DNA from: Paenibacillus sp. FSL H7-0357
GTDB taxonomy: Bacteria > Bacillota > Bacilli > Paenibacillales > Paenibacillaceae
Assembly (NCBI RefSeq): GCF_000758525.1
Contig: NZ_CP009241.1
Location: 186,001 to 250,000, forward strand
Length of the DNA stretch: 64,000 nucleotides
Direction: 5' to 3'
Under the pieces are notes generated by a model. That model did not search any database. It was not told the DNA's origin and saw only the letters and a program-made list of their open reading frames with translations. Of this stretch, positions 44,401 to 52,338 are shown piece after piece (position 1 is the stretch's first letter; the number at the start of each line of letters is the position of its first letter). The position numbers and the translations under genes were made by a program.

Positions 44401-45225
44401 GATGGCTGTGTGCTGCTTAATCAGGACTTTACACAGGCGCTGGATCCGGCTTGGCAGACCATCCCAGGCTCCGCAGGGTATACCGTTCAGGCGGATAAAG
44501 GGCTTGTACTTAAAGCCCAGGCCAGCGGGCTGAACGGCCTTTACATCCTGAATGACAGCTGGACCGATTACAAGGTGGAGGTTGTTGCTTCGCGAATCGC
44601 GGGGGAGGACGGTTTCTACGTGGGCGCAGGGCTGACTGACATTTCACCGGAGAACAAGGACGTCCTCGAATATGCTATCAGCTATGGCGGCAACGCTACC
44701 GGTGTGAAGGTATACAAGCAAGGCGTGGAAGCCTATACCTTGGGCGACTACTCTTCCAGCACGGCGGCAGGCAATCTTAGAGCAGCCAGCTATGAAGAGA
44801 TTTCCGACAACACGGAATACACGATTACAGTGAATTACGGTGGTGAAACCGGAGAGAGCCTGATCTGTTCGTATACGGACGGCAGAGCAGCCAGCAAGGT
44901 GCTGGACTACAAGCTGGAGGCCTACAACAGAGAGATCTTCAACTCGGTTACAAAAGATGCGAAGCATGTGTATGTAAAGCTTGTGAATGCCGATGATGTA
45001 GACAAAATAACGCAGCTGCAGCTTGAAGATTTGAAGGTCGGGGCAGCCGCGAAGCTGATCACCTTGACTGGCGAAGCCCAGCTTGTACATGTGCCTAATG
45101 TAAACCAGAAAAACAATGAGCAAATCGTGCCTGACGAGCGGGAGATTACACTGAACAGCAGCAATATTGTTCTTAATCTGCCTGCTAACTCGGTGAGTGT
45201 GCTGGTGCTGAATCTTAAGGCATAA
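41485..45225 (+). CDS. GH51 alpha-L-arabinofuranosidase with N-terminal LamG domain
   Basis: 1246 aa, no signal peptide. N-terminal laminin-G/concanavalin-like domain (about 1-235), a short Ig-like domain (about 240-325), then the GH51 catalytic part (about 335-960). It has LRFPGGCISEG, the acid/base Glu-717 in GVGNENWG and the nucleophile Glu-849 in VFVGEYAS. A further beta domain (about 980-1180) is inserted before the GH51 C-terminal beta sandwich finishes (EITLNSSNIVLNLPANSVSV). It removes arabinofuranosyl residues from arabinoxylan or arabinan fragments. The missing signal peptide implies action on imported oligosaccharides or non-classical release. Confidence 0.88.
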   Translation: MTNFRDQIIAHYKFEDADHIAKDSSGQGRNGEAFGKVAPVISEVSGRVAATFAGGDAGTSYVRLPADLLQDVSDNTGITVAAWVNFAKGANVWERIFDFGKGEKGPYLFLTRNLRGTLSAHGDLAVDPGRGFAGGEWMHIAMSVTGTQGGTLSSAGPVVYVNGEAVADGSISQTSSGNYAQLRRWFATFTDSDNYSSNFIGRSQFAADADFAGSLSDMRIYKAGLSMDEVIEVMCDSLSDEEIVRLARDKYLAFPTTIITKDLSLPASLMGGKVEVSWKSSQPAALLDNGQVQEISSAQAATLTAVLTRGPVSMEKSFDVSVLPQDLPPYTLTIHGNKEILDVSEVMYGLFYEDINNAADGGIYAELVQNRSFESFAFDTYSHTSGECGCSTGRNREPLFAWSGDTGKMLPQHSGGLNEHFGVKDPEVNAYYVTVADGAVIQNKGFADSNGNCAMSILTGAKYDFTIWAKAESAGTITLQLQGADGSAISDSVIVKVEGGNTWKKYGVDAKLVLTGSATALGQLALAFAGEISIDMVSLVPQDVWGAGEEKHSRSAHANYTGNPNYRLRKDLVNALVGMHPKFLRFPGGCISEGSFIWENVYDWKDSIGAVELRKENYNVWGYMMTMGLGYMEYFQLAEDLNATPLPVMACGVLCQARSDYAHPAGGELRDYYIKNFTDLIDFAISMDFENNEWAAMRSKMGHKAPFDLRYLGVGNENWGTEFFANFEVFKTSIDAYMEQNYPGHELHIISTVGAQADDDAYQQGWKFLSGNLSGSAEVAFADGHKVIEETVTWYGQQSNYMDTIADEHYYRSNDYLLANADRYNYYYRAYNADGSIDWKETSKVFVGEYASTDKNTLAGAVAEAAVMTGFENNADVVLLAAYAPLFNKVLTDGTYRWTPDCIWFDDETVWYTPNYYVQQLYAKYLGNKVLATSFSTYRNGKPAALLPHGGIEVAAGNADILVKRVTVTSNKDGCVLLNQDFTQALDPAWQTIPGSAGYTVQADKGLVLKAQASGLNGLYILNDSWTDYKVEVVASRIAGEDGFYVGAGLTDISPENKDVLEYAISYGGNATGVKVYKQGVEAYTLGDYSSSTAAGNLRAASYEEISDNTEYTITVNYGGETGESLICSYTDGRAASKVLDYKLEAYNREIFNSVTKDAKHVYVKLVNADDVDKITQLQLEDLKVGAAAKLITLTGEAQLVHVPNVNQKNNEQIVPDEREITLNSSNIVLNLPANSVSVLVLNLKA

Positions 45226-45292
45226 AGAAGCGTCTGCTCTGTACTATGCAGGCTTTAGCAGCAGCAGGTGCAAAATAATATGCAGTACTGCA

Positions 45293-45320
45293 CAGAAGAC
45301 ACCCTTAGGGGTGTCTTCTG
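45293..45320 (+). terminator. Hairpin after GH51 gene
   Basis: CAGAAGACACCC/GGGTGTCTTCTG, 12 bp; GACACC/GGTGTC family but without a T run. It is symmetric, so it may act for both strands. Confidence 0.65.
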
Positions 45321-45466
45321 CTATATCTCATGCCAGTATCAAATGCAAACATCACAGCCCAAGAATAGCTGATTAATGAATAATGTGTTCATACGGAATG
45401 CAGCGTGCTGTTTAGTCGGATCGTGTTGAAGGGCTTGATTCGGGTAAAAGGTAGGGATTCCATCCC

Positions 45467-45874
45467 TTACAGTGCCTTCATACGGTTGTTCCTTGGCTGA
45501 TGCTCGACTTCTGCAAGTCCTAATGCCTCCATTAAGGGAGGGATATACATACCGAATCTGCCGCGCAGACCCTTTTTCAAGCCGTACCAGCCGCCGACCG
45601 GGTTGTCAGGAGAACGCCCCCAGGCTTCGACCGTGCCTGCTTTTGCCGGCTTCTGCTCATCAGCGCTGCCCAGCTCCATCCACTCCCCATGCTCCTTAAG
45701 CATGGCGTACAAGTCATTGATGCAGCGATAGTCGTAATGCAGCACGGTTTTACCTACCGTGCAGACGATAATGGGTTTGCCGTCTTTTTCATCTTTATAC
45801 ATTTCATATTCAGAGGTTAGCGGAGGCGTCTTTAATTTCCAAGGATTTTCTTTTGTCCCTGCATCTGTTGGCAT
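45467..45874 (-). CDS. Conserved small soluble protein, unknown function
   Basis: 135 aa, for example GTKENPWKLKTPPLTSEYEM, VGKTVLHYDYRCINDLYAML, AWGRSPDNPVGGWYGLKKGL and GRFGMYIPPLMEALGLAEV. I recall similar proteins annotated only as DUF (perhaps DUF6855). No catalytic motif is evident. AAGGAG lies before the ATG. It is divergent from the AraC-type gene, about 130 bp away. Confidence 0.65.
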   Translation of the reverse strand: MPTDAGTKENPWKLKTPPLTSEYEMYKDEKDGKPIIVCTVGKTVLHYDYRCINDLYAMLKEHGEWMELGSADEQKPAKAGTVEAWGRSPDNPVGGWYGLKKGLRGRFGMYIPPLMEALGLAEVEHQPRNNRMKAL

Positions 45875-46004
45875 ATCGTTTCTCCTTTGCGCTGCAATAT
45901 TAGCTTCCGTGTATTATAAAGAATACAAATACTGATTGCAATTCAGGTCAAATATACAAGCGCTGCCTTTGCTAAGATCATCAATGAGAGGAAGGGAACC
46001 TTCA

Positions 46005-46922
46005 ATGGTGGAATGGAATGAAATGGTTCAGCTCATGATTGATTGGATTGATGCTGATCTTACAGCAGCGCCAACACTGCTGAGAATGTCGGAACAGCTT
46101 GGGTATTCCCCTTATTACTGCACCAAGCAGTTTCACGCGCTGACCGGGACGACACTCAGGGATTATATCTGGATGCGCAGAATCAGCCGTGCCGCCCTGG
46201 AGCTGCGCGACACGGATACGCGAATTCTGGATATTGCCGTAAAGTTCGGGTTTTCGTCGCAGGAGGCATTCTCCCGGGCTTTTTCGAAGGCTTTTAACAC
46301 GACCCCGTCTGCCCACCGGAAAGCACCCTGTCCCATTCCACTGACCATTCGTGCCGAAGTGTTCACTCCTTATCATTATCTGATCAAGGAGCGGGATAAA
46401 ATGAGAGAAGTGCATTTGCAGGAAGCGGAGATTAAGCTCGAAGTCATACCGGCCCATAAATTCATCGGGATCTGGGACCTTGCTTCCCATAACTACGCCG
46501 GGTTCTGGGAGAACGGGCATGATTGCGATGAAATCTCCGGAACGCTGGAGAGCATGTCTCATCATACGTTAGCTGGACAACTGGGCCAGACGGCCGGATG
46601 GTTCTATAAGAACGGCCAAAAAGGTTACTTGTACGGAATCCCTGTTTCATCGGATTACAACGGGAAGATCCCTGAGGGGATGGAGTGCAGGGATATTCCG
46701 GAATCGGAGTATCTGGTCTTTTTTCACCCGCCATTTGATTACCTGAAGGATAATGGTCAAGTGATGCGGACTGTTGAGCAAGTGGCCTGGAACTACGATC
46801 CCAAGGTCATGGGTTATGCCTGGGATGAAGAAACGAAGCAGGACTATCAGCGCCATTTCCCCGAGGGCTATGGCTATGCGGTGCTGCGGCCAGTGAGAAA
46901 GTTAACTGGAAACGAGGAGTAA
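46005..46922 (+). CDS. AraC-family regulator with GyrI-like effector domain
   Basis: 305 aa. N-terminal two-HTH AraC domain (about 5-105; LLRMSEQLGYSPYYCTKQFH and ILDIAVKFGFSSQEAFSRAF). C-terminal GyrI-like small-molecule binding domain (about 125-300) with HKFIGIWDL, GKIPEGMECRDIPESEYLVF and the terminal YAVLRPVR. It resembles regulators such as Rob or YdeE types that sense organic compounds. The ATG at 46005 is preferred (GAGGAAGGG upstream). Targets are unknown; the divergent small gene is a candidate. Confidence 0.85.
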   Translation: MVEWNEMVQLMIDWIDADLTAAPTLLRMSEQLGYSPYYCTKQFHALTGTTLRDYIWMRRISRAALELRDTDTRILDIAVKFGFSSQEAFSRAFSKAFNTTPSAHRKAPCPIPLTIRAEVFTPYHYLIKERDKMREVHLQEAEIKLEVIPAHKFIGIWDLASHNYAGFWENGHDCDEISGTLESMSHHTLAGQLGQTAGWFYKNGQKGYLYGIPVSSDYNGKIPEGMECRDIPESEYLVFFHPPFDYLKDNGQVMRTVEQVAWNYDPKVMGYAWDEETKQDYQRHFPEGYGYAVLRPVRKLTGNEE

Positions 46923-47038
46923 GCAGCGGGCTGATCTCGAAGAGAATTTTCCCCGATAGGTGCATAGTGCAAAGAAACAGTCTACAGTGCAGGCTTTCGC
47001 CAGGATTTGCCCACGTGATCCCTCCAAATAAGCTGAAC

Positions 47039-47079
47039 AAAAGAACCTGTCACCCAGTTCAAGGGCCACAGGTTCTTTT
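47039..47079. terminator. Bidirectional terminator
   Basis: 12-bp stem AAAAGAACCTGT/ACAGGTTCTTTT, flanked by A and T runs, between convergent genes. Confidence 0.85.
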
Positions 47080-47117
47080 ATCATTTGTTCCTATACTTCA
47101 ATTTATGAAGAAAGTCT

Positions 47118-48917
47118 TTAAGCCTCTGCATGGCGCTGGCTGTTCTCCAGTATCTCTTTAGCCAGCCCATCTCCACGGTGTTCGAGCATGCTTACGGTTT
47201 GCAGTAGCTCCGCCTGCCGGCTTCGGTGCTCATTCGTCCAGAACGGGCGGGGGGAAACGCCCGGCTCTATAGAAGCTGGATCGGTCATTCCCTTGTAAAA
47301 ACCTTCAAGTAAGGCGTCGATCTGTTCATACACCCCGGCCATCTCAGCCAGCGCGCCGGCTTCGGCAGGATGCTGCAACAGCGGCAGCGATGCTTTTAAG
47401 TAAGCTGCGGCGCTTCTACGGGCATCGGTTAGTGCCATCATGCAAAAGTAGTTTACGCTGAACCTGCGTTCAAAATCAGAGGTTTCTGCATCTTGGTACC
47501 ACCGGTTGCTGAGCAGACCTTCGCACCAGGTATCCAAAGCCTTATAGCCGAGCTGGTAACCTCTATTGTCATCCGCCCTCATGGAGTCCAGCTTGACCCT
47601 GAGTGAAGCATAGAAGTTGTCCAGAGCTGACGGTACATGAGCCTGGCTGTCAAAGCGCATTAGCATATAAGGCCAATGGTCCACATATAAATAGCCCTTG
47701 CTGACCTTCATATCGCTCTGAAACTCTGGATCGTCGTGCAGACTCTCGAAGGTTTCGCCGTCAAAATAGCTGCGGCACAGCAGGGTATCCCCATTGTCCA
47801 AGTACCCTGTAATTACGCCCCACTCGGGGGCAACCCTGAGGTTGATCGCTATCGGCAGCTGATGCTTTCGAATGCTGTCCATTAGTTTTTGCTTCTCCTG
47901 TTTGCGCTCTTCCGGTGTAAGCCGGTTCGCCCGGCTGGCTGTAAGACCATAGGCTTTATGGGCAGCAGCTGAATAATCATAGGCTACGAGCGCATCGGCT
48001 GAGCTATAATCCCACATAGGTGTAAAAGAAATTCTCCAGCATGCCCCGGACACCCCCATTACCTGCTCATAGGTAGTCTCAATCCCCCTTGTGCTCAAAG
48101 ACAGATAGAAGGCTCCTGCCCATGAGCAGTCCATTCCTTGGCCGAAGCCAAGTCGGCCTACATTCTCAACAATATAATGCTGCCGGGACGGTTGGATGGC
48201 GAAGAGGCGGGTCCGGTCCGGGCTGTAGTGAATCTGCTCACCTTCGGCACAGCTTACCGCATGAATACCCTCGGCATTCAAGTAGAGGAGCAGCAGATAA
48301 TCGTTGCCATCATTGTCGATAAGGCTTGGGAAAAGCTCGTGGCTGACCGTGAAATGCTCCCACTGAAAGAACTCATAATGCTGCATCTTCTTCAAAACAT
48401 TCCGGTGGATCAGCTCATTTCCATAGGAGGCGTACACAAATTCCAGTCCGCTTTTGCCGGAGGTATACCCTTTGGAATGGACATCAATCGTCAGAAGCTG
48501 TTCTTTCAGCGCATAGGCTGAATAGATTCCCGCAGGCGTCTCATATCTGACAATCAGCACCTTGGAGCGGTCGCCGGACAGACAGCCGGGGAAGATATGA
48601 TCGCTGACGGTGAAGGACAGTTTGTTGCCGGCCACGAACTGGTTCACAAAGTGGGTGACATCATGGGAATCCCGGCCATCTGTGTATACGGCGGAAAGTA
48701 CGACTAATTCCTGGGGCAGCAAAATACCGTCAATGGGGTGGCCTAGTACACTGGACAGCAAAGGCAGGGTGGCGGTTTCGGGCAGGGACTTCCCCGTTTC
48801 CCATTTGGAGACGGCTTGAGCCGTGACATTGAGCTGTTCGGCCAATTGTTCTTGGGACAGCTGTTTTTCTTTACGGAGCATGGCGATGCGTTTGCCGACT
48901 TTTTCGCTACTGATCAT
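47118..48917 (-). CDS. XRE regulator fused to a BtrH-like (papain-fold) domain
   Basis: 599 aa. Residues 8-65 are an HTH of the XRE type (LRKEKQLSQEQLAEQLNVTA, then VSKWETGKSLPE). The remaining 530 residues include GFGQGMDCSWAGAFYLSLS near 260-280, where Cys followed by a helix recalls BtrH N-terminal / C39-like cysteine peptidase folds. A domain with LPIAINLRVAPEWGVITGYL near 350-370 (possible catalytic His region replaced) follows, and then an all-helical C-terminus. The role may be ligand-sensing or a peptide/ACP-linked acyltransferase-like fold controlling DNA binding. The fusion is unusual. Start: ATG after GAGAGG. Confidence 0.7.
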   Translation of the reverse strand: MISSEKVGKRIAMLRKEKQLSQEQLAEQLNVTAQAVSKWETGKSLPETATLPLLSSVLGHPIDGILLPQELVVLSAVYTDGRDSHDVTHFVNQFVAGNKLSFTVSDHIFPGCLSGDRSKVLIVRYETPAGIYSAYALKEQLLTIDVHSKGYTSGKSGLEFVYASYGNELIHRNVLKKMQHYEFFQWEHFTVSHELFPSLIDNDGNDYLLLLYLNAEGIHAVSCAEGEQIHYSPDRTRLFAIQPSRQHYIVENVGRLGFGQGMDCSWAGAFYLSLSTRGIETTYEQVMGVSGACWRISFTPMWDYSSADALVAYDYSAAAHKAYGLTASRANRLTPEERKQEKQKLMDSIRKHQLPIAINLRVAPEWGVITGYLDNGDTLLCRSYFDGETFESLHDDPEFQSDMKVSKGYLYVDHWPYMLMRFDSQAHVPSALDNFYASLRVKLDSMRADDNRGYQLGYKALDTWCEGLLSNRWYQDAETSDFERRFSVNYFCMMALTDARRSAAAYLKASLPLLQHPAEAGALAEMAGVYEQIDALLEGFYKGMTDPASIEPGVSPRPFWTNEHRSRQAELLQTVSMLEHRGDGLAKEILENSQRHAEA

Positions 48918-49040
48918 AGTTACCTCTCCCGAAATTGAATTCGACGTCGTAATTTCATTATAATCCCGGACTATGGAATAACCATGGATTCAAGGAGGGG
49001 AGAGGGGCGGCGTTTTCCAACCGGCAGTTGAGCCGGACAG

Positions 49041-50030
49041 TCATGGGCATTTTTCCAGAACAATCAGCTCCCCGTCCCATTCAGGAACAAACAGCTGACC
49101 GTCATAATAATCGAGGCTGCATATTCTCGGCAGCTGAAGGCTGAAGGGATCTGGAGTATCCAGAACATGCTCCGCTGGAGAAACGATGTGCGGGGTTCCG
49201 GCAATGGTGGTGATGATCCCGGAGCGATGGTCAACCCTGCGGACGACATGATTTTGCGTGTCTCCGATATACAGATTGGAGGCTTCGTCGAGAGATAATG
49301 ACCATGGCCCGTCAAAATGTTCTCCGCTGCTTGAACCGAAGGTAGCCTGGATCGCAGATCCCCCATCTCCGGTGTAACCGCCGCGGCCCGTTCCCGCAAT
49401 CACCGTGACTTCTTCATTAACGGGATCAATCTTGCGCACACAGTAGTTTTTGCTGTCCAGCACATACAGGTTTCCATCCGCTCCCCGTCTTAAATCATAA
49501 ATCCAGTTAAACTGCACCTGTGTAAAAGATACTGTGCCCGCCTGAAATCCTGGTTCACCCGTTCCTAGCGTAGTCATTAAATTACCTTTCAGATCAAATT
49601 TATGGACCCGGCATCCGGTCACTTCATTGATCCACAAGAAGCCGGCAGAATCATACTCACAATTCCCAATATCCTTAAATCCACAAGCCGCTCCGTCTAT
49701 CAGCAACCGGGCTTCTCCGGCAGCAGGGTTAATTGCGAATACTTTGTTATTCCCGCTGCTGGCGACGATAACGGTCTCCTTATCCGGAAAGGTAATATAA
49801 GTAGGGTTGAGGATATCCGCATAGATATGCCTCACATGCTCTCTGACGATCTGATTACCGGCCGTCCAGTTCAGAGTGTCCGTATCCGTCGCGATTTCCC
49901 CAACCCAGTGCGTATCATGGTCTAGAATATAGCGGGTACCCTGTGGATTATGAAAGCCAAAGTGGCAGTAGCCGTCGATAAGCTTCAGTTCTTTCCCGAA
50001 TTGCAGCCGCTCTTTAATTCTCCAGTTCAT
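49041..50030 (-). CDS. NHL-repeat beta-propeller protein
   Basis: 329 aa, no signal peptide. It contains several NHL/beta-propeller repeats: GNLYVLDSKNYCVRKIDPV with VTVIAGTGRGGYTGDG, and ASNLYIGDTQNHVVRRVDHR with ITTIAGTP. NHL propellers bind ligands or partners; some have lyase activity. It is third in an operon with the DUF4037 and DUF3788 genes (4 bp after the latter, GGGGGTGATT before ATG). Function is not predictable beyond the fold. Confidence 0.82.
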   Translation of the reverse strand: MNWRIKERLQFGKELKLIDGYCHFGFHNPQGTRYILDHDTHWVGEIATDTDTLNWTAGNQIVREHVRHIYADILNPTYITFPDKETVIVASSGNNKVFAINPAAGEARLLIDGAACGFKDIGNCEYDSAGFLWINEVTGCRVHKFDLKGNLMTTLGTGEPGFQAGTVSFTQVQFNWIYDLRRGADGNLYVLDSKNYCVRKIDPVNEEVTVIAGTGRGGYTGDGGSAIQATFGSSSGEHFDGPWSLSLDEASNLYIGDTQNHVVRRVDHRSGIITTIAGTPHIVSPAEHVLDTPDPFSLQLPRICSLDYYDGQLFVPEWDGELIVLEKCP

Positions 50031-50034
50031 CCAA

Positions 50035-50472
50035 TCACCCCCGCTTCTTGGGTTTTTTCTTGATCAGGATCATTTGCACAATATCTTTAAGTTCATCTAT
50101 AGAATGCACTTTAATCCATAGCCATCGTCCATCGTGGAATTGAGCAGCAGCTTCATACACCGACTTAAAATATGCCCCGAACTCTTCCATCTTGCCCGTA
50201 TACGCTTCGATCTCCTTTTTCCCGAGTACAAGCAGAACGGTAAAGCCCTCTTTTTCCGGAAACATAGCAAATAAGGTCTTCCCGCTCTTGCGGTATCTCA
50301 CATTCCAGCCATAATTTTTTCCGCCAAAATTGAGTTCTGGCTGGTGATCGTAATTTTGTTCGGCAAAGCGGCTGAGTTCGATCCATGCTTGCTTGGCCTC
50401 TGCGCCAATAAACGTATAGATCTGTTCTTCCGTAGGAACAACTTCTTTATCACATAATCGCTGGCTATTCAC
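50035..50472 (-). CDS. DUF3788-family protein
   Basis: 145 aa: AWIELSRFAEQNYDHQPELN, FGGKNYGWNVRYRKSGKTL and FTVLLVLGKKE with a basic C-terminus (KKKPKKRG). The family belongs to the YdhG/iron-chaperone-like fold group of small cytosolic proteins; its role is unknown to me. The GTG start overlaps the previous stop by four bases (GTGA), so translation is coupled. Confidence 0.8.
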   Translation of the reverse strand: MNSQRLCDKEVVPTEEQIYTFIGAEAKQAWIELSRFAEQNYDHQPELNFGGKNYGWNVRYRKSGKTLFAMFPEKEGFTVLLVLGKKEIEAYTGKMEEFGAYFKSVYEAAAQFHDGRWLWIKVHSIDELKDIVQMILIKKKPKKRG

Positions 50473-51482
50473 TCTGACTCCTCCTTAATTTGTTCTACTA
50501 AGGCCGCAAACCACGAGTCTAGTTCCTCCGGTTGAATGGATAGAAGTTTGTGCTTATCTACAATGATTTGGTCTTTGGTGACGGAGGTAAAGCGGACAAA
50601 AGGTTCTCGCGACAACATGGATAAACCCATGCGATCCGTCCATTCCTTGATGGGGAGACTGTCTTTAGGCAGCAGAAATTTCAGCAGATCATAGAAGGTT
50701 TTGTGCATTACATTCAAGTTGTAGCCCGGACATTCCTTGCTGATGATATAAGAATCGACTTCCCGCCAAAGATGCTCGATTATGGCCTGTCTTACAATCA
50801 GACTCTCCTTGGAGAGGTCCCCGGTGCTCATCATCTCCTTGAGTCTTGTTTCCCAGCAGGCCGGAGTCCATGGCAGCGTTCTGCTCATGTGGACCAGCCA
50901 TTTCTCATGCGGCACATATTCACGGTTGGCAATAAATAAGGCCTCCAGCAAGCGGGTCGCTGCCATATTGAGCATGGAGTGGCCCTGCACGGGATCACCT
51001 CTGTGAATCCAGATATCCCCGGCCAGCCGAAAATACCACCAGCAATTGAATAACAAGCCTTCGGCATGCAGCGGCTCTGGTGTATGCGCCAGCTTTTCTG
51101 ACATCATTTTGGCGATTTGCCCCGTGGGATCGTACAGGACTTTTGCATAGGATAAATCCCACAGCGCCACGCTCTCCCATGACCGCTGCAGCTCTTCTTC
51201 CAGATCTGAGATCTTGATGTCATACAGATAGCTGCCGATCCTGGTAATACCTAGGGGGATAGGGGATTGTCCGCTGTTCCACAGCTCATACGGGGAGGAC
51301 TCCAAGTAGAAAACCAAATCGATCTCCGATAACTCGTCGGCATACCCGCGGGATAATCCGCCGTTCAAGGTGATGCCCTGGACGCCGTCCAGAGATTCAA
51401 AATCCTTCATTCTGCTATCCAGTTCCGCGAGGAATAAATGAAGCTTGTTGGTGCTTGTTGCCGTTACATAAGGCCTGCTCAT
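50469..51482 (-). CDS. Nucleotidyltransferase-fold protein with DUF4037 domain
   Basis: 337 aa. N-terminal nucleotidyltransferase motif GGLSRGYADELSEIDLVFYL (G-S/L-x-R-G...D-x-D), where the second Asp of the pair is present (EIDLVF). C-terminal helical DUF4037-type region (about 150-300) with LFNCWWYFRLAGDIWIHRGD. Related proteins include lincosamide/aminoglycoside nucleotidyltransferases and many of unknown substrate. First gene of a three-gene operon; GAGGTGATT before the ATG. Confidence 0.75.
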   Translation of the reverse strand: MSRPYVTATSTNKLHLFLAELDSRMKDFESLDGVQGITLNGGLSRGYADELSEIDLVFYLESSPYELWNSGQSPIPLGITRIGSYLYDIKISDLEEELQRSWESVALWDLSYAKVLYDPTGQIAKMMSEKLAHTPEPLHAEGLLFNCWWYFRLAGDIWIHRGDPVQGHSMLNMAATRLLEALFIANREYVPHEKWLVHMSRTLPWTPACWETRLKEMMSTGDLSKESLIVRQAIIEHLWREVDSYIISKECPGYNLNVMHKTFYDLLKFLLPKDSLPIKEWTDRMGLSMLSREPFVRFTSVTKDQIIVDKHKLLSIQPEELDSWFAALVEQIKEESE

Positions 51483-51624
51483 ACAAAATCACCTCGTTAT
51501 TGATCTGTGACCAAATGGGAAATCGTTAGTAATAATATATAGCTATGAAAACGGTCTACCTATGATATTAGTCTTAAACGCCAGGCCTTACATTGGAGAA
51601 TTTAAATGCTAAATAAAAATTAAC

Positions 51625-51653
51625 TTGCCCTATTGTTAAAATCATGATATATT
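51625..51653 (+). promoter_or_regulatory. Promoter of tRNA-Leu
   Basis: TTGCCC, a 17-bp spacer and TATATT, 30 bp before the tRNA 5' end. Confidence 0.65.
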
Positions 51654-51682
51654 AATTCCTGCACTGCAATAAACAATACTTT

Positions 51683-51766
51683 GCGGTCATGGCGGAATTG
51701 GCAGACGCGCTGGCTTCAGGTGCCAGTGGTAGCAATATCGTGGAGGTTCGAGTCCTCTTGACCGCA
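51683..51766 (+). tRNA. tRNA-Leu, anticodon CAG
   Basis: 84 nt with a long variable arm (class II). Acceptor stem GCGGTCA/TGACCGC with discriminator A; D-arm GGCGGAATTGGCAGACGC; anticodon loop CTTCAGG; T-arm GGTTCGAGTCC. The 3' CCA is not encoded. It reads CUG codons. Confidence 0.96.
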
Positions 51767-51778
51767 TACCAAGAAAGA

Positions 51779-51822
51779 AAGCTTCTGAATTGTCCCTACG
51801 GACAGCTCAGGAGCTTTTTTTC
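51779..51822 (+). terminator. Terminator after tRNA-Leu
   Basis: AAGCTTCTGA/TCAGGAGCTT outer stem with an inner GTCC/GGAC stem, then a T run. Confidence 0.85.
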
Positions 51823-51853
51823 ATTGGGTTCAGCTGCTCAAATGAGCTTCAGC

Positions 51854-51995
51854 TTAGTAGGACAACAGGGTTGAGCTTGGACTGGACGAGGCCTGATGCT
51901 TACGGAACGCGGACGGAGACATGCCGCTAAGCTTATTGAATACGCGGTTGAACTGGGAGAAGCTGTTGAATCCGCACAGCTGTCCTTCATTTTTG
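51854..51995 (-). pseudogene. C-terminal fragment of an AraC-family regulator
   Basis: On the minus strand the frame reads LCGFNSFSQFNRVFNKLSGM then SPSAFRKHQ and stops at 51854-51856. This is the second HTH and end signature of an AraC protein. Upstream of about 51990 the homology ends, so only about 40 codons remain. Confidence 0.7.
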
Positions 51996-52273
51996 GACAG
52001 GAAGGAAAATTCACTTCAGGAGAGCTTCAGACTGTAGAAGAGGACTGCTATCTCTGGAGCGGCGGCGACCTTCGTTATACCTGTAGTGAGGACTGGATTG
52101 AACTAACGGGGGGCGAGTCGGGCCATCTGGCGACTTCGGTACGCGAGGCGAAACTGCAGAACAACTGCAAGGCGGTGCTGGTTAACATTATGACCCCGTT
52201 CGATAAGACGTTCACTCTGACTCTCTCTCCTTCTATGATAAGAGGATAACAGCTGCAACAATCGGCAGCTTCC

Positions 52274-52301
52274 TTGACTTCTGTACTTCATATGTTAGAA
52301 T
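52274..52301 (+). promoter_or_regulatory. Probable promoter of the MATE gene
   Basis: TTGACT, a 16-bp spacer and TAGAAT, about 40 bp before the start. Confidence 0.5.
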
Positions 52302-52338
52302 TACGAGGCCCAAATTCTAATATAAAGAAGTGAAGTTT

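Noticed and set aside
51896-52249. 117-codon forward open frame after tRNA-Leu
   Set aside because: Its first third is the complement of an AraC remnant and there is no ribosome binding site. Kept only as a finding, not called a gene.
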